The position numbers and the translations under genes are program-made. Below, in pieces: positions 24,828 through 36,900 of a stretch of DNA of 64,000 nucleotides; positions within the stretch are counted from its first letter, which is position 1, and every line of letters begins with the position of its first letter. Below the pieces are notes generated by a model, which worked only from the letters and a program-made list of their open reading frames with translations, was not told the origin of the DNA and did no database searches. The DNA is from Cristatella mucedo (taxonomy: Eukaryota > Bryozoa > Phylactolaemata > Cristatellidae): assembly GCA_009760855.2 (NCBI GenBank), contig WPIO01000003.1:11770001-11834000 (forward strand), in the 5' to 3' direction.

Positions 24828-25850
24828 TATATTGCAAATCGTTTTTACGATGAAGCCCTCCCCCAAAAACTAGTCTCCTATCACGTTTTCGTTATATTTT
24901 CCGTGGTAGCCACGTTAGACGTCCAGTAAATTCTGGAGAAAGCTCTCGTCTTGCTCCTTCGAGTAAGATCCCGTGGTCTCCTAGAGTTTGTCAAAATGAG
25001 CATCAAGGATTTTTACTTTTGAGGGACAGCCTGCATTGCATTTTGGCATAGTTCTCGATGAGAGCCTGGACAAGCTGCTCAGAATTTCGGCTGAGCAGAA
25101 ACATGTGAGAGCAGTGCAAGGAAACTGTTTCAAACCGTTTTCTTCGTCCTGTTCATTTTCTTGCCGAGTTTACCAAACTCGACAATATTCTTCATCTGTT
25201 GTCCGAAGAAGAACCAGTTTTTTTAACTTTGCCTTCGACAACTGCTTAAAAAGTCTTCAAGGTACTTGAAATCTGCTTAATCATAGTCTACAGCAGGAAC
25301 ACATTGTTTGTTGAGGTCTAACTTGATGTACAGTAGTATCATCAGCACCTTACAAGGATCTACCGGCGGTTTCCAGTCAACTCAATCCCCTTTGGCCAGT
25401 TCCTTTAATGATACAGCGCTTTAGTTCTCCGGCAGTCCGATAATAAAAGAAAACATGAAAACTTAGTGCAGCCGTCTTGCTTGGAGACCATCAGGAATGG
25501 CACCATTTTGAATCTCCTGTGACATCCCAGCTATAGTGGCCATACTTCAATGCATGCTGCAATATGTTGACTTTAGTGTAGTCCTTATGTACGCGCACAG
25601 ATTGGGCCATAAGGACAGAGGGTTACTTTGTCTTGTTATGAAAAAGCTCGGCTATGAGTCTCCTGGATGAACTGTCTATGAATAGACGCCGGTCAATCGG
25701 ACTACAGGCGATTCCTATCGCCTCAAATGGATCCACAAAATCGTTGTAGAAACACAGCCAATGTTGCCGAGTGAAGAAGTTGGAAAAAGGTTGGTGACTG
25801 TGTTTCGCTTTCTCTGATCTTGTACTTTCTTATTTTCATCGACAAAGCTG
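24828..25850 (-). pseudogene. Decayed transposon-associated protein of unnamed metazoan family
   Basis: Reading the minus strand from about 25850 down and allowing frameshifts gives NFFTRQHWLCFYND, then DPFEAIGIACSPIDRRLFI, IDSSSRRLIAELFHN, QSVRVHKDY, a GCTKFSCFL piece, LVDPCKVLM, LSKAKLKK, MQCRLSLK and RGYHGKYNENVIGD. I recall the same order of motifs (RLFIDSSKRSLK, LLHN, GGFTKFPCFLCLWDSR, PPLHIKLGLMKQFVK, LSEAKLKEG, GERFHQD, RYQG) in an uncharacterised gene family that recurs in cnidarian and arthropod genomes in transposon-like numbers. Many stops and frameshifts show that it is dead. A SINE-A copy abuts the downstream end. The family assignment is by memory of motif order and no database search was possible. 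Confidence 0.6.
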
Positions 25851-26369
25851 CACTGCTTGAGCCTAGATTTCATAAGCTAAGCATTGGACTCGTAAAATCA
25901 TGTCTCTAACTATTGATCGCTGAGGTTTTCCTAGTTGGGGAAGTGTGATTTTCTCTCCTCAAGTTGGATAGATACTACGATATAGATATTACGCTAGAGG
26001 GTAAAGTCTGGCTAGCTCTCACGAATTCTGGTCGCGGCATAAGGGTATTGCGAACCTGATGTTCGCACCACATGTAACCAACAAAATCAGAGAATTTAAA
26101 AATACCGTTATTCTTATCACATCAAAAAATTGTGTTGCAGTATAGCTATTTAAGTGAGCAGGAAAACACATTGTGTACTCAAGGAGAAAAAATAAATTGA
26201 AATGTTACCTAGCGTTGTTGTCAGCCCACGGCAAGGTGTAAATTAGCCCAGACTGAGGAAACTATTTGTTACGTCTCTGATTCAGCGCTTTTTTCTTGCT
26301 CTGCCTGTCGTACGAAAACCCAAAACTTCCAAAAGTCTAGCTCGTTCACTAATTTGAATTCTTCTGTAG

Positions 26370-26398
26370 GGAAGAGAGAGAGAGAGAGAGAGAGAGAC
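26370..26398 (+). repeat. (GA)n microsatellite
   Basis: A run of about 14 GA units. A tRNA-like SINE head (GCCTAGCGGTAAGGTG) begins about 25 bases downstream, at 26424-26490. Confidence 0.85.
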
Positions 26399-27214
26399 TA
26401 ATCCTAAAAAAATTGAATCAGTCTTCGCCTAGCGGTAAGGTGTTCATACTTCACAGCCCAGGCCTTGATTTTCAGTACTGCTACAGGTCATTCTGCATTG
26501 GACACTTAACGCTGGTTGAAAGCCATAGAGTCTTTTTTGCCGCTATCTAAAAAAAGATTGTAAATTGGCAAACCTTTATTTTCTATTTAGCAAGCCGTGT
26601 CGTGCCTTCATCAACTCCATCACGACTCTTTTGAAAACTATGCGGATAAGTTGTACAGGCCACGTGGTGTACTTTGCTTTTCTTATGCGCTCGGCCATTT
26701 AGTGATTGTAAATTTGGCTAAGCTGAATTCCCGGCTCCAGGGATACACCTAAGTGGCTGCTCCCAAGTTTTTTCTAAGCCGTACGGTACTTAAGTGACTG
26801 CTAGGCCGCATTTTCTTGGGTATAGGGAGAACGTGAGATGCAAGCGGGCCACAGTTCCACATGTTCCTTTTCTCTTTTTATGGAGATATACCCAAGACTT
26901 GGGCTTCAGCGATCCGCAAAAGCTGGTTTGAAAAACTTTTTTTTACCTTAAACGACAATCAAAACGCACTCATCGACGTCTACCTAGAGTGGTGCTATTT
27001 TTATCGGCGGTACAGTTGTGGGACAGTCGCCTTCTCGATGACCGTTCGATTTCGACAATTTTTTTCAGGATCGTCCGCATGGAGGCATCGTATTCACTAC
27101 ATTTTTCGAATTAGGCTGCACTTGCCGCTATGGCTGTCAGCATGACTTGCCAAATGCTATGCACTTACTGAATTAGATGATCGACTATAACTATTATAGA
27201 CTATCAGACCATTT

Positions 27215-27300
27215 GTAATAATAATAATAAATGTTTATTGCGCCTTTAGAGAACTCGTTCTCTTTCTAGGCACTTGACATATTTAGTAAATCTTCCACGT
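27215..27300 (-). mobile_element. LINE 3' tail fragment
   Basis: A plus-strand AATAATAATAATAAATG tail, then a degenerate stem-loop (TTAGAGAACTCGTTCTCTTT). Confidence 0.78.
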
Positions 27301-28299
27301 CAGGCCTGCGTAATCGCTATCATGTCTCACCCAAACGGTCAATAACGTCACACATCACTCGCCATCATTACTAAAAGAACTGCTGTGGCTCTCTCGATCT
27401 GCAGATACCATCGACAATTAATTCTCGACCTGGCAACGCCCACCATGTCCAAGCACTCCTTCCCAAAGCCTTTTCTCGCTCTCTGGGCCTTCTAAGTACG
27501 ACAATCAACTTTAAATAAACTATTTTAAAATAAGCCACTCGCTTTCTTTTGCGTGCAGATAATAGCCTGGCCGTTGGGAAACGTAATGCCTTTCCACAAT
27601 TCTCGCATAATGAACCTCACTTTGCCCCAACTGGCGCTCCTGGTACATTGTCCATAGCCGCCCATAAATGCTGTTTCTTCATTGTTGCTTTTCTGGTTTT
27701 AACTGCTTCTCTATCCCAGGCACGCTTCACACTTCTGTTTTGTAGGTTGACGTTTGCTCCACGTTTCTAGACGCTAATTTTGTAACAAAAAATATTCTAC
27801 GAAAATAGAACGTTTACAGAGCTCTCCAGCATAGAAATAATAGCAGTTACGTCTTCATGATGAGCATAGACTCATTGAAAATTGCCATATCCACTGATTA
27901 GCTCCTCGTATTCGTTGCACCGTGCTGTCAAGGCTTAAGTTTGACGTCCTCATTGGAAAATGTCTGATATCGTCGCACACTGAAAAGTTTAAAGTTGTCA
28001 TCCATACTATATTTCGCTTCGTTTTGCCTTTTACTAGTTTTTGATAATGCCGATGCTACTTGATAGTTGGTAACGGATATAAATCATTATCGGTGTTGGT
28101 CACAAAAATCTGTACTTGCCGTGCTCCGAGTTCCTCACTGAGGTATGAGGTCGCAGAAGCCGTTTAACTAAGCTTAAGCCTGCTAAGAATATTTCATTAT
28201 CGAAAATTCTAAAGCCTCCGTTGATTTTTCCATAATTCTTTTTACCCCAAAAACCATGATACTGTAACCGAGTTCCTGGGGTCAAAGGCTATTTCCCGC

Positions 28300-30719
28300 C
28301 AAACCCCGCCATTCTCCGGCCACGCTGCCGCTCTCCATGCCGCCGAGCTAGGGTAAGACGAGCGGCCGTCCGGTTAAACCTCTTTATATTAACGCATGCG
28401 CCAACAACAACAGGGGAACTAAACAAGTCTACAGGGAGGGTCCTATACACAGTACACTACGGGGGCGCAAGACGACGCAGCAAGCGCGAACAAACGTGTT
28501 AGTTGGGGTCAGTCGGCTTCTGCAGTCCTGTCGTTGTACCGACTCCGAATCCAACAGTACGAGCGTACGCCGTCCAAAACCCGGCTGGCTGAGTAACTGC
28601 TTGGCTAGTTCGAGTCGACAACTACCACAGTCGTAAGCTTCCACCGAAAGACGCCAACACACGGGGGGGGGGTCACGAACACACTACACGGGGGGGGGGA
28701 ACGCGGTATAAACAAGTCAACAACGAGCGAGCTATCCAGCTCCGCTCGGGCCTTGGGTACTAGTTCCCTTGCGTGCGTGGCAGCATCGCCGGAGCACGCC
28801 TGCACGAATCCAGGTGCATAACTCGGTGAGACCGGGAGCCTCCAACACCACGACTTACTTGGCCAACTTCCCGTACCCAAGAGCCCCGGTGACTTAACGT
28901 CACCGCATACATCCGACCGTGCCGTAGGGTCCGACCCCGGCCTAGCCGGTGACCCTAACCCTCACTATAGCCGTCCGGTCCCAGCCAACTGAACCCAGCC
29001 TGGGTACAATACTTCTACATAAGGCTGCATTCGGTGGTCTATTTCTCTGCCGAAGCTGCTTTATTTTTACACTACTCCTTAAGCCTGTCGCTCTGCGACC
29101 TGCAGTGACCTGCGAGCGGCAGCAGCCAGGGTAAACTGCATGGTGGCTCGACGCTGCAACGGGAGCGTCATTGCAACGCTTCCTGCTACGGGTAGCATTA
29201 AGCCTCATACGTTGGCGCTAAAGCATTTCACTTAGCAGCACCCAGCAGTCAAATTGAAACGTTTTCCGAAACTCGACGCGCGAGCTTTACCGCTGTACAG
29301 GGGATGCGCATTAATTAATCAAGATTTTACGCGGAATCGGAGCTTACATGAAATGCGCCGACGGGTAGCAAAATGACGGACTAAAGAATTTTGCTGTTTG
29401 CGAGAATTACTTAGTCGCGACTCCTCCAAACTGACATGGTTTTTGCAGCTAGATCAGAGCAGCTAAACGCACGCAAAACGACTCCCCAGAGTCTGCAGTT
29501 GAAAAGAAGTAAAAGCGACTGTCGCTTGCCAGCAGCCGCGGAGCATAGGTCCTAGCCCATTGACGAGCGCGGTGGTTTCGTTCCTAAATGCGAGGGGTGG
29601 GTCATCTTTTACGGCTCGCGCAGTGTTAGTCTCTCAAGACGTGCACAGTAATAAGCCCTGGAGGTTAAGGTGCGCGCACTTCACAACCCAGATCGTAGGT
29701 TTGAGTCCTACAGCAGAATATCTTTTGCTGCTTTATGCAACCGGGCTTATAGCCGCAAGGCTCCTCTACCGCTATGTAAACGAGGCTGTTGAACTAACCT
29801 GCACTGTTTACCCGCTCAGAAGGCCGGTTAGAAAGCGTACGCGCGGAGGTCTTGGGTCGCGCAAATTCTTCCGTCGGTTATTATAATGTTTCTGAATTTC
29901 TAGAGAATATAAGTCTGTCAAGTCAGCGATATCGCCGGCACCCCTCTCCTCGCCCCTACTCGGCGCGCCCCGGGAGACGGAAGCGTAGCTGGCGAGCTGG
30001 TGGCGCAGCGGCTTTCTGACCTAAAGTCACCAGTTTGAAAGCGCACCCGCAGAGCCTCGTCTCCTACTTGGGCGCATCGCCAGCTCCTCGTAAGCGGTTT
30101 ATTTACGGCACCGAGCTACCGCGGAGGGTACTGCCGCGGCCCACCAATAGGCGCTGCGTAAAACGGCACCCGGGTAACGAATGTCGCCGCACGCCGGGAG
30201 GTCGCCTACCGAGCCTGATCGTGGCATCTTGCGCGAGCCCGCTGTTGCGTCGCGGCAGCGTACGAAGCGCTATTTACTCCAATAGCATCGGACGGCGCTC
30301 CTTCTCACTGGGCTGCTACGACAGCAGAGCGGAAAGGGAGCCAGGTAAACGGGCGCGCAGTTTAGTGGACCTTTCTAACCCCTGCCCCGGAAAGAACCAG
30401 GACGGTGTGCGTGCAGCAGCAGTGGGTGGGTATTTTTTATTCGTCGAGCTTTCGCTGCGAGATGTCTCCTAATTGTGACGTCGGACGGCGCGAGCGCTAG
30501 GAGCCGGCCAGAGATCTGTATGCCATTGTAAGTTAACGTCTTCCCCACCCCATCTACCCGGCCGTTGGGGGGGAGGCGCATCGCCCGTCTCCGGCTCGCC
30601 TACTGGATCCCGGCGCCGGGGTACGGCGGCCTTTGTTGCCGCGCCGCACCTCACCCTGCAGGCTGGGCAGAGATGCCCCTCATGCGATGGCCAGCCTGGC
30701 GTATTTCTCGGTCTGTTGC
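28300..30719. other. GC-rich block upstream of the OTULIN-like gene
   Basis: Base composition rises sharply here, with many CpG, G runs (28665-28700) and several 60-145-codon frames on both strands that overlap one another and match nothing I know. Two tRNA-like SINE heads lie on the plus strand, near 29660-29725 (B box GGTTTGAGTCC) and 29995-30050. It could be a CpG-island promoter region or an unrecognised GC-rich insertion. Confidence 0.45.
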
Positions 30720-30991
30720 CGCGGGGTGGACATTGTAAGTGGAGAGAGATAGGGGGTGAGAGCGGTGTCCGACATTTCGAGGGGGAGAGCTGAACGGAGG
30801 CCGGAAGAATAAGGCCGTTCGTCGAGCTGCGTTTGATTCTTGGTCACGTCTAGGTTTTGGTGCGGAGCGCCTAACTTCGTAGAGAAATATTTTAGCGTGC
30901 CACACGTTTGGCAGCTATGAGGGGTTTTTTTTAGTCGATATCAGCCATCGCTTACAAGATACTCTGCTTTCAGATTGTCGAGAGGTCGGTC
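30720..30991 (+). promoter_or_regulatory. Probable 5'UTR exon end and intron of the OTULIN-like gene
   Basis: A donor, CATT|GTAAGT, lies at 30735. A strong acceptor, TCTGCTTTCAG, ends at 30973, 18 bases before the start codon. The GC-rich sequence upstream (28.3-30.9 kb) would contain the promoter. No TATA box is evident at a useful spacing. A second GTAAGT at about 30527 is an alternative donor. Confidence 0.45.
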
Positions 30992-33936
30992 ATGGGAAAT
31001 CAGGGATCCCTTCACGGGAAAGATCGTATCGGAGCTGTGCTTTATTCTGAGCTGAGAAGAAAGTACGACTTTGATGGCACGGCGGTGGATGATCCTTCGT
31101 TTCGGCTGCTCGTATCGCACTGGCGAAGCGCTGCAACGCTTCCTCGACAGAGTCAGACCAATGACTTGCAGCTGCCCGACTCCGTGCCCGGGAAGCCGAC
31201 TGTCTTCCAAAGTCACGGCTTCGACAGCGGCCACTGTGGCGGTGACAGCCCTCTGACGGACCGAGCCAGCTCAGCAAATGCTGCTGCACTGAGCCAGGGC
31301 TCTGCCTTGGAGGTCCACTGGGATAACTGTGTCAAAGTCGGCGATCCGCTTGTGGCCGTTGCTGCTTGCTCGAACGAGGCCACCGGGAAATTCAAGCCGG
31401 CTTGTTACTGCGTCGAAAAGCCGGAGCATAGCGGCAGCCAGGCCGATTCTTGTGGAACTTGCATGACTCCGATTTCTGCAACGCTGAGCAGTGGGTATGG
31501 TAAGGACGATGCCACTAGTCTCAAGTATTCCGAATGTTGGTCAGGGGCAAGTGATGATGAAGATGATGGAGAAGAAGAAGCCGTCAATTTGGCCGACTCT
31601 TTTGATGGGGACTGTGCTCCTGCTCAAATCAAGCTACCATCCTCACCCCGTGATTATCACCCACTCGTGGACTTACTTCCACGAAAGGCTAGGCTTCATG
31701 TACCCGAGTCAGTCAGTGAGGATCGGTTTAGCCTGCTGCAAAGTGAGCTGGATGCAGTTTATGCAGAAGCAAGGGACATCGAGCTGTGTATCAGCCGACT
31801 GTCGCGGAATCACCCAACCACGGTCACTGAGGTTGGCCGTCTGAAGCGTGCCCTGAGCAGTGTTGAGACTGTCTCGGACCACAGTATCTCTCCGGAAACC
31901 AGTCGTGCAGCTGCTGTACTGAGGCGGCGGTGCACTGTAGTTTCTCCCTCAAAAGGTGAGAATACTCGAGTGTCTGCTCCAGATGCCTTCGTAGCTTGGA
32001 GTGATGACAGCTGTCAACTGGCACTAGAAAGCTCAAGGTTTGGAAATGAGGAATCACATCAAAACTCAGCTGAATCCTCGTCGTATGCATGCAGCTTGAA
32101 AGAGGATGGACATTCCGAGTGGTCGCATGATGTGTACTTGGATGAAGCTTGTCCAATTATGAAATATGCCTCCCAAGAACACGGCGATAGCACATCCGAT
32201 TGCCACCAAGAAATTCTTAAGGTATGTCATCTTTTCTTTCTAGAATGACAGTAGAATCTGTGGGATTTTTGTATCTGCCACAACTCCAAGTGCCACTTTA
32301 GCTAGTTCACTGACTTGTAAGTGCTTCAGTTCCTCTTGCCGGATCTAGCAATGAGAAGAAACGTTTACAGATTAGGCCCAAAAAAGAGCTGCAGGTGTGT
32401 GGTTTGGGCTGATTCTGTGGTACTTTGGCTCGGCTAGCATATTACTGCCGTCTGAGCACCACCGTTCAAACCCTTTTCATACCACTGCTGTTGCTATAGG
32501 TGCAGGGACTGCAGTTTTGCTGGAAGGTGGCTGCCTGACTTTCTTCTAGGCTGGTTGCAGGGTTATCAAAATATCACGGAGGATTTCGGCTGTGGGTATC
32601 TGTATGCTGTACGAGCTGACTACTACAGTGCCTTTCGATCGTGCTTGGCCGGTGCATTACTTCGAGGACTTCCCGTGCTTGATCACTTGCAGTCGCTTGA
32701 GCAATCTATAAAGGTAAGTAGTATTCATGGATGCAGCTGTTATTATTGCTCAGTAGGCTGAGTCATACTCTGCTGTAAGTATGCAGAAGCTTTTATGCAG
32801 AATATTTTCCAGGAGTGGAGCGCCAGCAGCAAGAAAAGCCGTGTCTTGCTGGTACACCCGTTATAGCGGTTGCTCTTTGACCCTCGTCCGTTCAGAAAAG
32901 GTTCTTCCATTATGCATCCCCACACGTCTCTTTGATTCTCTGCTTCTCTTATGGTGTGCATTCCTGGAGCTGTTGGTAATGCATTGATTAAGCCTGGATT
33001 TTACGTACAGAAGTTGCACATTCGAGCAATTTGAGCTTCTGAAATACATAATATGGTTCGGACCACAGTCGTAGTTTTTGCATGTCAGATTATGCTTGTG
33101 AGCTGTAGCACTTAGTGTGTCGGCTTACAGTCGGTATGCTTGGTACGGGCATGATCTTTCCAGGCCGATTGCTGTTTCTTGGGTGTTTGTTCCAGCTCCA
33201 GCCCCATCACCACACGGTTTTGAATATTCAAAATTCGCCAAGCACTACGTTCAGGCGTTGGCTTGGCCCTGCTTAGCCAGTTACTATGCAGGGTTGCTTA
33301 TCGACCATTTCCCATAGGTGAAGGCAATAAATAATGCTAAGTTTTGTTTGGGCTATGTTGCATTGTAAACATCGCAGAACAGATACATCTAGTTTAACTT
33401 TTGGAATTCCAACATGTAGCTCCCCCTGGCCAGCTCATGGTGAGACACCGGTCGGATGCTGCATCATGCACAGTCGCTGGCATTGCTGTTTTCAGGCATT
33501 GCTGGCTGAAAATAGCTTGCTTGTGGTGGCTGCATGCCTTTATTCGGAGGTAATTAAAGGTACTCTTAAGATGAAGGGTGCAGTGGTGCAGTTGCATGAG
33601 TCATTAAGGCACTGTAGGTTAACACCGGTGAAGCACAAATGTGGAGGTGGTGGGCAGGCAGTTGCCGGTGCAGTGGGAAAGGGGATGTAGTAGGCCAGGT
33701 CGGTAGCAGATGGGTAAATAGGCATAAGTGTGACTGTGAATTCTTTTCTACAGATGCAAGTAAAGTGTGATATGGAGAATTAATGCTTGAAGGTTGTAAA
33801 AAGGCAGAGGATGAGCTTTAAGTCGCAGGCAATTTGATAGCACGAGTTAAGAGTAGGAAAGGAGGGAGAGAGAGAGAGGGAATGTATGATAATGAGAAAG
33901 ATATTGAGAGAGTTTCAGGCAATTTGATAGCACCGG

Positions 33937-33987
<51 letters not shown>

Positions 33988-36900
33988 TGTAATTCATTTG
34001 TATAGCGCCCCAAGATAACTTAATCTCTATTCTATTATTCTATTAATCTTCTAGTATTATTATATTAAATCTCTATCTCTATTCTCTATTCATTATTCTG
34101 CTTCACATATGCCTCGGGGCTCCACCCCATGACCTCAGCCAGACCTTGGTCGGGCGAGCACCTTAACCGCTGGACCAAACCAGCTCGGCGTTAGGGGTAG
34201 GAAAGGAAGGAAAGAGAAGAGAGGTGTGAGTGCTAGAAAGATATTGAGAGAGATAGAGAGGATGAGAGTTGTATGTGTCTGTGTGTGCACATCCAACCTG
34301 ACAATGGCACGCCGGGCAGTCGGCAGCTACATTCCCCTTGCAGCCCCTTCAGCTCCCAAGGCTTCCCGTATGCCGGTACTTGATGCTGAACGGTTCCACA
34401 GATTACTGTCTCCCGACTTTTGCTAACCATTTGACCAGTTAGTTGAGCCACCTCGGTCGCAGCATCCCGTGGTAGCTCAAAGCTGACCTCATGAAACCAG
34501 GAATGCAGTATCGAATGGACCTCACATACAAGGCAGTCATTTGGACTCGGGCGAACTCGGCCTAGAGTGCTCCTAGGATTGGTCACGGCTGCATGTCTCT
34601 TTATGCATGCCAATGCTTGCACTGGGTTTTCATTAAGGATTCGTCAGCGTATTCGACTTGCCATCGAATTCGAACACCTCTAGTGCTGGTTGTAGAGGTC
34701 AGCCTGAGCAGGTAAGCAGATCACTGGAAATTGCCGCGGTAGGAGGGTTTGGGGGGTATTAGGAGCCCCTTCGAGAAGTCGATTGTAGTACTTGAATTAC
34801 ACCAACGAGTCACGTGGGTGCTTTTGATACCAAACTACCAGGGCTGTTTACAGACTGAGCATACCGATTTGAGCCTGCTACTCGTGTGTCTGTAGCTCGG
34901 CTGTACAGCAAACTGCAACCGTTGCTCGTCGTCTGCTCTGCAAAAGGTTTCACTATGAGGAGTCCATTTGTTCAGCAAGTTACTCGGAACAGAATTTTAG
35001 GCTGTGAATGCCAAGTACTTTCGAAGGCCTAATTGCTGCCACGTTTCGAGGCGTAAGTGCTGTCACGTGCTGTCTCGGATCCTCAGTTGCTGCTGTAATG
35101 GTCCTTATTAGCATGCTGACCTCTGAGTCGTCATTGCTGCCAAGGTTCCATAACCTTCGAGGCAGCTTAAGCCCACACCGGGCCAATAACTGTACAGCAC
35201 AAGTGCCAGACCTGTCGAAGAAACAGGGCTGAGGCAGTGCTGCCCGATCCGGGTAGCATCATGCTGGCACACAGTTCACTAGGTGAAAAGCTGCTAGGCA
35301 CAGTAGGAGCCCAGCATTCCTCATACTGGGCTCGCCCAGCTTACCTCCTTGTGCCTCTGCGTGCAATCTGGATAGCTTGTTCTAAAATGACCTTTCCTTA
35401 AATGAGTATGGGTGTCCCGTTCCAAAATTACCTTTTCCTAGGTAGCCATGTCAACTCTGCAGTCAAGTCTGCCTACTTTCAGCTCTATAATGTCGAACAA
35501 CTTTGGGCTTGCTTAGTTAAAGATACCACTGCCAAGGTGGTCCATGCATTTCTGACACTCGTATAGACTTCAGTAACTCACTACTCTTCGCTCACTACAG
35601 GTCTTCATGCCTGTACAAAAACAGCTTGCAGTTGGTGCAAAACTCTGAAGCCAGGCTTGTCTATCGTGAATGTCACAACTTCCACTTTACATCACTTAAG
35701 TATGATCTGCACTTGCTCCTCATCAAGCAGCATATCGAGTTCAGGGCTCCATCACTTTATTTGAGGTCCCAGCATTGCCTTACTACAGAATACCAATCCG
35801 AAATACTTCCTTATCTGGCTTTGCATACCAAAGCCTGGAACTAACTCCCGACTGGTTCGAATCACGACATTGCATTCCTCACAGCATCTGCTGAGCCCAA
35901 GTGAAATGTCCTTTGTGCGCTTACGTACTAACCAATTGATCGTGCTTCCTTTCCAGCATATGTAAAGTGCCTAGACGGAGATTTGGTTCTCTTAGGGTGC
36001 TACACAAAGCTGTTATTATTATTACTATTCACCCTCCTCACATGGACTGAACGAAATCTTCCTTTAGCGTGTCTGCTGCTATGTACGGTACAACCACTAT
36101 TTGTAGATTGAACGAAAGACTTGAAACCCTATTCAGTTGCTCGTGTGCTAGTCCATGGCAGGGTTTACAAATGCAGTCCCCAACGGTCAAGCACAGCCCG
36201 TTCTGCATTTGCATTGCACTAATGTATGAGCAGTACGATTACTTGCTGCCCTGCTGCTGAGTGATACTTGTTGCTGTGACACAGAGTGGCTTGCATTTTT
36301 TTGTCGTATGTGGAAACCCTTTTTGATGTCTAAAAATTCCACATCTGAGCAGATGGCCGGTTTGTGGGAATTGCAGTGGTCTTGACCGTCGTTCATCCCA
36401 GCTCACATGCTAATCAGTATCTTGCTCGTGGTAGCTCACAATTTCTCTTTAGTCCTACTGAAAGATGACACAACTGACTTCCGGTGTACTGTAGGAGCTG
36501 ATCGATCTTAAACACCGTCCGTAAGCACATCGAGCATTATCGGGTTTCTTTGTAGAGCCTACGCGAGTGCTTCGACAGCCATGCTTGCCTTTGCAATTGG
36601 GGATGTGCTAAAGATGCAAAGCTGCCGAAGCGTGACATAATTTCCCTATTGGAGCGAAACCTGCAGGTGCTGTACGATCAGGTGAGTGCCGATCGGAGGG
36701 TAGCAGAGCTCCGTAAATATTTGCCTGCTGCAGAGTGCTGTTCGATCAGATAAGTGCCGATCGGAGGGTAGCAGAGCTCCGCAAAGATTTGCCTGCTGCA
36801 GAGCTCGAGCCCACGACCTGCATCGCGCAGTGTGAGAACCTTAACCCTGGGCCCAAGTAAGACCCAAAAGTGTAGGAGCTCGACGAAAGCAGACGTTCAC

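Larger units (their letters stand above)
25851..28300. other. Intergenic with small repeat debris
   Basis: It holds the GA microsatellite, a tRNA-like SINE head at about 26424-26490 and a LINE tail at 27215-27300. The remaining AT-rich sequence, including a 94-codon plus frame at 26861, was not identified. Confidence 0.5.

Noticed and set aside
25300-25500. Gypsy-type reverse transcriptase on the minus strand (VSKQDGCTKF piece)
   Set aside because: The piece recalls the KKDGSTRFCVDYR block, but the surrounding motif order fits the unnamed transposon-associated family better and no other RT block follows.
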